16,555 nucleotides of DNA, from positions 1 through 16,555 of the forward strand of contig JAHZFY010000013.1 in the NCBI GenBank assembly GCA_019421105.1. The letters are read 5' to 3'. This document shows, one piece after another, positions 1-7,175 of the stretch (its first letter is position 1; every line of letters starts with the position of its first letter). A model generated the notes under the pieces. The model had not been told where the DNA came from, ran no database searches, and saw only the letters and a program-made list of their open reading frames with translations. Origin of the DNA: a bacterium (GTDB lineage Bacteria > Bacillota_I > Bacilli_A > RFN20 > CAG-826). Position numbers and translations under genes: made by a program.

Positions 1-166
1 CATTACTTTAGGACAAGTTTTAACTCAAGCGACTAAAGGTGTGGCTTGGATGGATCATCCTTACTTATTGATTGGTCCATTAATCGTCATGGTGCCTTTA
101 ACTGTTTGCTTCTTTTATTTAGGTCTTGCAATTTCAGATGCAACCGACCCTAAAACCCATCGATAA
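1..166 (+). CDS. oppC: Oligopeptide ABC transporter permease OppC, C-terminal fragment
   Basis: This is the 3' end of a gene that begins before the window. The visible frame (from base 2) encodes about 54 residues. They comprise a final hydrophobic segment (LLIGPLIVMVPLTVCFFYLG) and the tail ISDATDPKTHR, which resembles the usual G-x-x-L-x-D-x-x-D-P-K ending of Dpp/Opp inner-membrane permeases. In this family OppB and OppC form the membrane channel that the OppD and OppF ATPases energise. Its stop (TAA 164-166) merges into the AAGGAGG ribosome binding site of oppD, so the two are co-transcribed. OppC rather than OppB is chosen from the usual order oppB-oppC-oppD-oppF and the short LGLAISDATDPK-type end. 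Confidence 0.85.
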   Translation, partial: ITLGQVLTQATKGVAWMDHPYLLIGPLIVMVPLTVCFFYLGLAISDATDPKTHR

Positions 167-178
167 GGAGGAAAAAAT

Positions 179-1525
179 ATGGAAAAAGAAAAAGTATTAT
201 CCGTTTCTGATCTATCTGTTGGATTTATAACTAGAGGAAAAAAATCTCATGTTTTAAGAGATATTTACTTAGATATTTATGATGGTGAAACTCTTGCTAT
301 CGTCGGTGAATCTGGTTCTGGTAAATCTGTTTTTACTAAAACGTTTACTGGTATGTTAGACGCTAATGGTTTTATATCTAGCGGCAGTGTTTTATTTGAA
401 GGTCAAGATTTAGTTCAATTAAAAGATAACAAATCTTGGTTAAAAATTAGAGGAAGAAAAATCGCTACGATCTTCCAAGACCCAATGACTTCTTTAAATC
501 CTTTATTTTCTATTGGATATCAAATTAGTGAAGTTTTAAAATTGCACTCAAAACCTTCTAAGGAAGAATTAAAAGAATATAGAAAAAAACATCATGCAGA
601 TTTAATGGTGGAAAAAGATAAAATCAAAGCCATGTCTAGCGATGAAAAAGAAGACTATTTAGCTGAAAAAAATGCTAAAAGAAAAAGAATTGAAGAAGAA
701 ATTTATAAAGACATGCTCAATAGCCATGAAGGCAAATTGACATGGTTTAATAAATTGATGTATTCTTATGCAAGCAAAAAAGAAGCTAGCTATAAAATTT
801 CTGGTAAGCCTCATGGAATGACTTCTCATGAAGCTAAAAAAGAAGCCATTAATTTATTAAAAAAAGTTCAAATTCCAAATGCAGAAAAACGATATCATGA
901 TTATCCTTTCCAATATTCTGGTGGAATGAGACAAAGAGTCGTCATTGCTATTGCATTAGCTTGTCGTCCAAAAATTTTAATTTGTGATGAACCAACAACT
1001 GCATTAGACGTTACTGTTCAAGCTCAAATTTTACAATTGATTAAAGAACTACAAGTAGAGTATAAATGGACCACAATTTTCATCACACACGATTTAGGGG
1101 TCGTCGCTAATATTGCTGATCGAATCGCTGTTATGTATGGTGGTGAAATCGTCGAATGTGGAACTGCTGAAGATATATTCTATCGTCCTGCTCATCCATA
1201 TACCTGGGCATTATTATCTTCATTGCCTCAATTAGGTAGTAAAGATGAACCATTATCTTATATTCCAGGTAACCCACCTAACTTTTCTAAAGAAATTGTC
1301 GGTGATGCTTTCGCAGAAAGAAATGCTTATGCGATGAATATTGATTTTTTAGCTAATCCACCTAGAACTCAAATAAGCGAAACACATATGGCTAAAACTT
1401 GGTTATTAGATCCTAATGCTCCAAAAGTTGAAAAGCCAATCGTCATTCAAGAATTAAGAAAAAGGATGAAAAGAGCCTCAAAAGAATTACTAAGACAGGA
1501 AGGAGATTTAGCAAATGAAGAATAA
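179..1525 (+). CDS. oppD: Oligopeptide ABC transporter ATP-binding protein OppD, with a large insertion
   Basis: This is a cytoplasmic ATPase that should pair with OppF to drive peptide import. Visible motifs are Walker A GESGSGKS (residues 43-50), Q-loop glutamine 100 in IFQDPMTSLNP, signature SGGMRQR (247-253), Walker B ILICDEP (266-272) and switch histidine 304. The protein has 448 residues; the family is usually about 330-360. The excess is a charged, Lys/Glu-rich, probably helical insert at about 122-214, between the Q-loop region and the segment leading to the signature, plus a longer basic tail. The C-terminal region keeps the family pattern around PGNPP and AYAM, but every cysteine of the usual C-P-F-A-x-R-C cluster is replaced. 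The start follows AAGGAGG (165-171). The last 11 bases overlap oppF. Confidence 0.93.
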   Translation: MEKEKVLSVSDLSVGFITRGKKSHVLRDIYLDIYDGETLAIVGESGSGKSVFTKTFTGMLDANGFISSGSVLFEGQDLVQLKDNKSWLKIRGRKIATIFQDPMTSLNPLFSIGYQISEVLKLHSKPSKEELKEYRKKHHADLMVEKDKIKAMSSDEKEDYLAEKNAKRKRIEEEIYKDMLNSHEGKLTWFNKLMYSYASKKEASYKISGKPHGMTSHEAKKEAINLLKKVQIPNAEKRYHDYPFQYSGGMRQRVVIAIALACRPKILICDEPTTALDVTVQAQILQLIKELQVEYKWTTIFITHDLGVVANIADRIAVMYGGEIVECGTAEDIFYRPAHPYTWALLSSLPQLGSKDEPLSYIPGNPPNFSKEIVGDAFAERNAYAMNIDFLANPPRTQISETHMAKTWLLDPNAPKVEKPIVIQELRKRMKRASKELLRQEGDLANEE

Positions 1526-2519
1526 AAAACCTGAACAATTTGTAGATGAATTTGCCATTTCTCAACAACAAAATCCTGATGATGTAATTGTCAAAATGAG
1601 AGATGTCAAAATCTCATTTAAACTCGGTTCTGTTGAAAGAACAATCATCAATCACTTAAACTTGGATATCAAACGTGGCGAAATTTTAGGTTTAGTTGGT
1701 GAATCAGGTTCTGGTAAGACCACTTTAGGTAGAGCCATCATTAGAATTAACCCTGTTAGAAGTGGAGAAATCACTTATAACAATGTCAAAATTTCTGGAA
1801 AGATTCCTAAAAAACGTGAACGTTTATTAAAAACTAAAGTTCAAATGATATTCCAAGATCCTTCCGCCTCTTTAAATGAAAGAGCTAACATCGATTATAT
1901 CGTCAGTGAAGGATTAAGAGCTTTCCATTTGTATGAAGATGAAAAAGATAGATTAAATAAAGTTGAATCTATCATGGAACAAGTTGGTTTAAGACCTGAA
2001 TATCTTTCAAGATATCCTCATGAGTTTTCAGGCGGACAAAGACAAAGAATCGGTATTGCAAGATGCATGGTTATGAATCCTGAATTCGTCATTGCTGATG
2101 AACCAATATCCGCTTTAGACATGTCGATTAGAGCGCAGGTTTTAAACTTGATTAAAGATTTTAAAATTAAAAATAATTTAACAGTTTTATTTATCGCTCA
2201 CGACTTATCAATCGTTAAATATATTTCTGATAGAATCGCTGTTATCTATGCTGGTAAATTAGTGGAATTAGCCCCTGCTGAAAGATTATTTTCACATCCT
2301 TTACATCCATATACCAAGGCATTATTATCTGCAGTTCCTATTCCTGATCCACAGATTGAGAAAAAGAAAAAAATCATCGTTTATAATCCTTTAATGCATA
2401 ACTACACAGAAGATGATGTCCCTGATTTTTATGAAGTGGAAAAAGGACATTTTGTTAGAGCTAATAAAGCTGAGTTAGAAAAATATAAACAAGAATTATC
2501 AAACAAGGGAGGTGAGTAG
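1515..2519 (+). CDS. oppF: Oligopeptide ABC transporter ATP-binding protein OppF
   Basis: This is the second ATPase of the Opp importer, 334 residues. Motifs are Walker A GESGSGKT (62-69), Q-loop Q114 in IFQDPSASLN, signature SGGQRQR (172-178), Walker B with D195-E196 followed by P197, and switch histidine 229. All catalytic elements are intact. The start ATG lies inside the end of oppD (11-base overlap) and has a strong AGGAAGGAG site nine bases upstream, so translation is probably coupled. After the conserved HPLHPYTKALLSAVP segment the C-terminus diverges: it has no cysteines and is rich in charged and aromatic residues, unlike the Cys-containing tail of most OppF proteins. The next gene starts three bases after its TAG stop. 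Confidence 0.93.
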   Translation: MKNKKPEQFVDEFAISQQQNPDDVIVKMRDVKISFKLGSVERTIINHLNLDIKRGEILGLVGESGSGKTTLGRAIIRINPVRSGEITYNNVKISGKIPKKRERLLKTKVQMIFQDPSASLNERANIDYIVSEGLRAFHLYEDEKDRLNKVESIMEQVGLRPEYLSRYPHEFSGGQRQRIGIARCMVMNPEFVIADEPISALDMSIRAQVLNLIKDFKIKNNLTVLFIAHDLSIVKYISDRIAVIYAGKLVELAPAERLFSHPLHPYTKALLSAVPIPDPQIEKKKKIIVYNPLMHNYTEDDVPDFYEVEKGHFVRANKAELEKYKQELSNKGGE

Positions 2520-2521
2520 CG

Positions 2522-4657
2522 ATGGCAGAAGCTGATAAATTTGAAATGATGGAAGTCTTGACTAAAAAACAAGAAGAAGAAAGAAAAAGAAAACTCAAGG
2601 CTAAAAAAAGAAATTATATCATTGGTTTTTCATGTTTAGGAGCTGGTGTGATAACACTAAGTGTCATTTACACATTAAGTGCGACTATTTGGCTTAAAGA
2701 CATCGCTAGTTTACCATATGTCACCTACACCTATAGCGCTAATCCTAATGGTGAAAAAGTTGCTACAATTACCAAATTTAATCCACAAATCGTTGATAAA
2801 AATGGTATGAAATATGAAGAATATCCTTCAAAATTCATCATTCCTGAAACCGTCAATGGTTTAAAGGTAACAGGCATTGCTAATTCAGCGTTTGCTAACT
2901 TTACTAAATTAGAAACAATCGTAATGCCTAATACAATTGAATACATTGGTGATTATGCATTCTATGGATGTACTAATTTAGCCAATATTAAATTTTCTGA
3001 TAACATTACACATTTAGGCGCGGAAGCTTTTGAAGAAACCGCATATTTGAAAAACTTGGATGAAGATAATGTCCATGTCATTTCCGATATTTTATATAAA
3101 GTCGGTTATAATGTTATTCAACCTAATACAGTTTTAGTTGAAAATAAAGATTCAGTTATCCCTGATAAATTTAAGGGTAGTGATTTCAACTATGTTTACT
3201 TTGATGAATGGAACGATGAGATTTCTCAATGGTCAAACGGATTATTTACTGGAAATAAAAACATCGTCTATGTTGAAATTCCAAGTTATATCGAATCTGT
3301 TCCAAATGATACATTTAAAAACGCTACTAATTTAAAAGGCGTCAGCTTGACTTCTTCAACAAAAAGAATTGGTAAAAGTGCTTTCGCTAATTGCAATAAT
3401 TTAAGTGATATTGCCATTAATGAATCAGTGGTTTCTATCGGTGAAGAAGCTTTGATGGGTACTGCTATTGTCGATATTAATCTTCCTGAAACAATGGAAC
3501 ATATTGGCAATGGGGCATTTAAAAACTGCTTAAGTATCGAAGAATTTTCTTGGCCTAGCAATTTAAATATTCCAGATTATGCATTCTATGGCTGTGAAAA
3601 TCTAACTTCTTTTGTCTTTGATGAAGGTGGATATGAAAACATCAATTATATCGGCAAAAGTGCATTTAAAAATACAAGTTTAACCGAATTTACTTTCCCA
3701 ATGAATGTGACGGTTGTTTCTGAAAGCGTTTTAGAAAACGTTGACGAATTAGAAACTGTTTACATGTATGAAGGAAGACTTGAATACGATCATTTTGATA
3801 ATGAAGTTTTCTATGGAATTGGTACTATTCAACCAAAAGCTTTTAAAACTAAAGATGGTAAAACATCTAATTTAAAAAGCATCGTCTTAATTGATGAAAA
3901 TCAAAATAAACTAACTCCATATAATAAAGTTACATTACCTAAAACATTACAAGTTGTTTCAACATCTTCGTCTTCCGGTTCTATTTTTGCAAACACTGCC
4001 ATTACTGAGTTTACTTTCCCTGCAAATGTATTAAAAACTTCACCTTCGATGTTTGAAAATGCATTGAATTTAAAGAAAGTTAATTTTGAAACTAGACACA
4101 TTGGCACTAGCTTTACAGGTATTCAATATATTTCTTTTAAAACATTTGCTAATACTGGCTTAGAAGAAATTGTCATTCCAGATAGTGTAACAACAATTGA
4201 GGCTAATGCTTTTGAAAATTCTAAATTGTTAAAAAAAGTCACTCTTCCAGGTGATGACTCTAATTTAACAACAATTCCTTCCGCATTATTTTTAGGATGC
4301 GAATCTTTAGAAAGCGTAAATATTAATAAGAATATTTATACAATCAAAACCCAATCTTTTACAAAGACATATAATTTAGAATATGTCTATATTCCACATG
4401 ATAACCCAAACAAACTAACTATTGAAAAATTTGCTTTCCAAGATGTTAGAAAAGAAGGGGAAGGCAAGATGCCTATATATCTTAATGTCAGCAAAGATGA
4501 AGTAAATAGCATTCGTATGCCTGAACCTGTCATTGAAGTTGATGATAAAGGCAATGAAGTTTTAGTTTCTGCTGGTTGGTATGATACTACATGCCAAGTT
4601 TATTGGAAGGGCATGTGGGAATTTGTTGATGGTGTCCCTACACCTAAGAAAGGATAA
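2522..4657 (+). CDS. Membrane-anchored BspA-like leucine-rich repeat (LRR_5) surface protein
   Basis: The protein has 711 residues. Its N-terminus is short and strongly basic (KKQEEERKRKLKAKKR, about 15-30), followed by one hydrophobic segment (about 32-53). This fits a signal anchor with the rest outside the cell. From about residue 105 to 640 it is built of LRR_5/BspA-type repeats of about 22-25 residues with the recurring pattern I-G-x-x-A-F-x-x-C-x-x-L-x-x-I-x-L-P. Clear examples are IGDYAFYGCTNLANIKF (142-158) and IEANAFENSKLLKKVTLP. The start is fixed by GGAGGTGA (2508-2515) six bases before ATG. It sits three bases behind oppF and overlaps the next frame, so it belongs to the opp operon. 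Related repeat proteins bind host or bacterial surface molecules. A link to peptide capture here is inference, and the ligand is unknown. Confidence 0.87.
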   Translation: MAEADKFEMMEVLTKKQEEERKRKLKAKKRNYIIGFSCLGAGVITLSVIYTLSATIWLKDIASLPYVTYTYSANPNGEKVATITKFNPQIVDKNGMKYEEYPSKFIIPETVNGLKVTGIANSAFANFTKLETIVMPNTIEYIGDYAFYGCTNLANIKFSDNITHLGAEAFEETAYLKNLDEDNVHVISDILYKVGYNVIQPNTVLVENKDSVIPDKFKGSDFNYVYFDEWNDEISQWSNGLFTGNKNIVYVEIPSYIESVPNDTFKNATNLKGVSLTSSTKRIGKSAFANCNNLSDIAINESVVSIGEEALMGTAIVDINLPETMEHIGNGAFKNCLSIEEFSWPSNLNIPDYAFYGCENLTSFVFDEGGYENINYIGKSAFKNTSLTEFTFPMNVTVVSESVLENVDELETVYMYEGRLEYDHFDNEVFYGIGTIQPKAFKTKDGKTSNLKSIVLIDENQNKLTPYNKVTLPKTLQVVSTSSSSGSIFANTAITEFTFPANVLKTSPSMFENALNLKKVNFETRHIGTSFTGIQYISFKTFANTGLEEIVIPDSVTTIEANAFENSKLLKKVTLPGDDSNLTTIPSALFLGCESLESVNINKNIYTIKTQSFTKTYNLEYVYIPHDNPNKLTIEKFAFQDVRKEGEGKMPIYLNVSKDEVNSIRMPEPVIEVDDKGNEVLVSAGWYDTTCQVYWKGMWEFVDGVPTPKKG

Positions 4658-4662
4658 TGACT

Positions 4663-5571
4663 ATGAGAAAAAGTTTTGCCTTACTCACTTTATTATTGCT
4701 TCCATTAGGATTAGCTTCTTGTAGTGGAAATACTTCTTCATCACAAAATAAGCCATCTTATATAATTATTGAAGATTGGTTAGATGCAGATAAAGATATC
4801 ATGGAGACAATTCATCCTGATATTCAAATTCCTTATTATAAAGGCGTATTTGAAACTATTGGAACTGAAGTTTCAAGTGGAAATACTAGTGAAGTTTTAC
4901 CAAGTGATTATGTTCCTACATACGATTATGAGTCTAACTACTCTTTTGTTAATTATTCTTATTTAAATATGATTGCTTTGATGTACCCTACACAAGACAT
5001 TGAAGTATTCAATGGTTATTTAGACCTAATTAGCGATGATACAAATCAATTTATTAAAGACGATAAATTGAGCGATGAAAGTAAAAATAATTACTTCTAT
5101 TATAAAACCATCTCTGAAAGCGAAGAATATATTTCAAAGTATTACTTAAATGTCTATTTTGAAAGCAATTCAATTATGTATGTTTTAGCTTATATCGATA
5201 ATACTCACGTATCTTCTACTTGGCCTAAAGACGCTGTTGAAACATATATGCTTTCTAGCAGTGAAGATAAAGATGTTTTCCCTTCTTTATCCAGTAATGT
5301 TAATAAAGTAATTTATAAACAAACAAACTTTGCTGGAAACTTGATGATGGAATTTGAAGTTACATCAACAGATAGCAATGAATTAGAAAATTATAAATCA
5401 GCATTAAATGCTAAAGGCTATAAGATTGATCCATATTATGAAACAGATACAATGGTCAATTACTATTTAATTGTCAATGAAGGAAAAGATGACGCCGTTT
5501 GTTATGAAGTTTATATTTCTAAAACTGCAACAAATAATACCTTCAATATGAGATTCTTATTAACCTATTAA
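4663..5571 (+). CDS. Secreted lipoprotein of unknown function
   Basis: This is a 302-residue predicted lipoprotein. It has a basic start (MRK), a leucine-rich hydrophobic core and the lipobox L-A-S-C with the lipidated cysteine at position 20, then a Ser/Thr/Asn-rich linker. The mature part is acidic and rich in Tyr, Asp and Ser. I do not recognise a domain. Two stretches, ending near YLNVYFESNSIMYVLAYI and near YYLIVNEGKDDAVCYEVYIS, share a beta-rich pattern and may be a diverged internal duplication. An earlier ATG at 4657 overlaps the stop of the LRR gene by one base. The ATG at 4663 is preferred because AGAAAGGA (4647-4654) is eight bases from it and the signal peptide then starts MRK. 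As last gene of the opp operon it may be an accessory surface component. It does not resemble a full OppA, which is usually over 500 residues. Confidence 0.82.
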   Translation: MRKSFALLTLLLLPLGLASCSGNTSSSQNKPSYIIIEDWLDADKDIMETIHPDIQIPYYKGVFETIGTEVSSGNTSEVLPSDYVPTYDYESNYSFVNYSYLNMIALMYPTQDIEVFNGYLDLISDDTNQFIKDDKLSDESKNNYFYYKTISESEEYISKYYLNVYFESNSIMYVLAYIDNTHVSSTWPKDAVETYMLSSSEDKDVFPSLSSNVNKVIYKQTNFAGNLMMEFEVTSTDSNELENYKSALNAKGYKIDPYYETDTMVNYYLIVNEGKDDAVCYEVYISKTATNNTFNMRFLLTY

Positions 5572-5573
5572 TT

Positions 5574-5602
5574 AAAAAGATGTGCGGTGCACATCTTTTT
5601 TT
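5574..5602. terminator. Bidirectional intrinsic terminator
   Basis: A perfect 12-bp stem (AAAAAGATGTGC / GCACATCTTTTT) has a GGT loop. T residues follow on the plus strand and the A run gives the matching U tract on the minus strand. It begins two bases after the lipoprotein stop and reaches the stop codon of the convergent flippase gene, so it can end both transcripts. Confidence 0.9.
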
Positions 5603-7085
5603 ATTTTCTTTTAATAAAAGAACTTACTAAATTCTCTTTTAAGATTAATAAAACTACTACATAACAAATTGCATCGATAAAAACAATCGTTATCAATTCT
5701 AATATATATGAAGACATCATTGAAATATCGCTATTTGACCATAGTTGATTTATTGGGAAGAAGTTATTTAAACAAAGTGTGATGACAACAATAACAGCAT
5801 TTGCAATTAATAATTTGAGGCTATTTTTATTAAATAAGGCTTTATAAGACCATTTCCATGTAATCGCAAGTAAAAATATCAAAACTAATAAATCGCTTGT
5901 CATAGTGCCTATAGCAACGCCTAAAGCAGGTCTATTATTAAATATTAATAAGCCAAACACTAAGGACAAGCAAATATTTAATATTGTTCCTCCTAATATT
6001 GCATATAAATAATATTTTTCTTTTTTCATTGGTAGCAATATTTGTCCATAGATGATATCAGAAATTGAGTAAGTAAACATCATAGAGGATAAAATGATCA
6101 AAATGTAATTAGCATCGTCATATCCATTTGGTCCAGCAATTAAAGATGTTACTTGCCTTGACATGATCGACATAGTAATAATTGCTGGCAAAACGATAAA
6201 CAAACAAATATTAATTGAATATTTATTTAAGTTATTAAAGAATCTTTTATCTTCTTTTTCATAATAATAGGCCGCTCGAGGAATAAAGACAGTGGAAAGA
6301 GCGGCGATGACACCAATTATAATGTCGATTCCTTTTATGCCAACTGAATATGAACCAACTTGTTGTTTGTTGGTATTGATAAAACCTAAAATGAATGTAT
6401 CTGTTTGATTATAAAAAGCTAATAACATTGATAAAGAAAATAATATTAATAGGGGTTTTGCGTAGTTTTTATAATTATATGGCATTGTTTTTTTAAACGA
6501 TATGAACTCTGTTACATATATAAAATTAACAATAGAAGTTATCAAAGTAACACTAGCGGTTAATAATGAATAAACATATATATCTTCTGGATATTTAACA
6601 AGGACAATAATTAGTATTGCTGAAATTGCTAAGACGATAATCGATCTAATCGACATGTAAAATTGTTTTTCTAAAGCAATAAAAATCCATTCAAAAGAAA
6701 ATGCTCCTGAAAGAAAATTAATCGATAATAAAAAGATAATAGCTTTAGATTCCAATAGTTGAGGAACACTATAAATAAGTATGCACATCAAGCCAAAACT
6801 AATCGCAGTGGTAATCAGTTGCAATAGAAAAAATGCTTGAGCTCTATTTGATAATTTTTCTTTATCATCTCTAACTTTAACACATTCTCTTATCGCCAAG
6901 TTTGGAATGCCGATTTTAGCTAATATTAAAAAATAATATACAAAAGTATTGCACCATGTATATAGGCCTAATGAAGCATCTCCTAACACACGGCAAACAT
7001 AAGGAAAAGTAATAAAAGACAAAATTGTTAAGGCTAATGTTCTAATTAAATTGACAATAACATTTGTTCTTATATTATCTTTCAT
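5601..7085 (-). CDS. Polysaccharide flippase, Wzx/RfbX-like (MOP superfamily)
   Basis: This is a 494-residue, very hydrophobic protein with about 12-14 membrane segments. The N-terminus has family hallmarks: TFPYVCRVLGDASLGLYTW (26-44) and a glycine- and proline-containing AKIGIPNLAIRE (56-67), as in Wzx-type oligosaccharide flippases of the Polysacc_synt families. Such proteins move undecaprenyl-linked repeat units across the membrane. The neighbouring glycosyltransferases support a role in capsule or exopolysaccharide synthesis; the transported sugar cannot be told. The start ATG has no Shine-Dalgarno sequence, but a TACAAT element ends seven bases upstream, suggesting a leaderless transcript. 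The 3' end shares the bidirectional terminator with the opp operon. Confidence 0.88.
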   Translation of the reverse strand: MKDNIRTNVIVNLIRTLALTILSFITFPYVCRVLGDASLGLYTWCNTFVYYFLILAKIGIPNLAIRECVKVRDDKEKLSNRAQAFFLLQLITTAISFGLMCILIYSVPQLLESKAIIFLLSINFLSGAFSFEWIFIALEKQFYMSIRSIIVLAISAILIIVLVKYPEDIYVYSLLTASVTLITSIVNFIYVTEFISFKKTMPYNYKNYAKPLLILFSLSMLLAFYNQTDTFILGFINTNKQQVGSYSVGIKGIDIIIGVIAALSTVFIPRAAYYYEKEDKRFFNNLNKYSINICLFIVLPAIITMSIMSRQVTSLIAGPNGYDDANYILIILSSMMFTYSISDIIYGQILLPMKKEKYYLYAILGGTILNICLSLVFGLLIFNNRPALGVAIGTMTSDLLVLIFLLAITWKWSYKALFNKNSLKLLIANAVIVVITLCLNNFFPINQLWSNSDISMMSSYILELITIVFIDAICYVVVLLILKENLVSSFIKRK

Positions 7086-7092
7086 AAATATG

Positions 7093-7098
7093 ATTGTA
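7093..7098 (-). promoter_or_regulatory. Putative -10 element of the flippase gene
   Basis: Read on the minus strand the hexamer is TACAAT, followed by seven bases (CATATTT) and then ATG. No convincing -35 and no TG extension are visible, so support is moderate. If it is used, transcription starts at or one base before the start codon. Confidence 0.5.
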
Positions 7099-7159
7099 TT
7101 TTATTTTTATAAAAAAATACACATAAACTTATTGTTATATTTAATTTAAAGTATAACTT

Positions 7160-7168
7160 TGTTATAAT
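7160..7168 (+). promoter_or_regulatory. Extended -10 promoter of the forward glycosyltransferase
   Basis: The sequence TGTTATAAT is a perfect extended -10 (TGnTATAAT). The -35 region at 17-bp spacing (TTTAAT) is weak, as is common with an extended -10. Only seven bases separate it from the ATG at 7176, so the transcript start should coincide with the start codon. The hexamer overlaps an inverted repeat TATAAC-TTT-GTTATA (7152-7166), and TTGTTATA also occurs 28 bp upstream (7132-7139). Confidence 0.7.
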
Positions 7169-7175
7169 TTTTAAG

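Noticed and set aside
2731..4107. Several open frames of 65-90 codons, mostly antisense, inside the LRR gene
   Set aside because: They overlap a long, clearly coding gene, have no ribosome binding sites or family features, and are explained by the repetitive low-complexity codon pattern.
2522..4657. Repeats in the LRR gene considered as DNA-level tandem repeats or a phase-variable tract
   Set aside because: Repetition is at the protein-motif level only; no identical DNA units or long homopolymer runs that would support slippage were seen.
4657..4662. ATG at 4657 overlapping the LRR stop as start of the lipoprotein
   Set aside because: The purine-rich site ends only two bases before it, too close; the ATG at 4663 has eight-base spacing and gives a standard MRK signal peptide.
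4657..5571. Lipoprotein considered as the OppA substrate-binding protein of the transporter
   Set aside because: At about 300 residues with no SBP family 5 motifs it is too short and unlike OppA; an OppA may lie upstream of the window.
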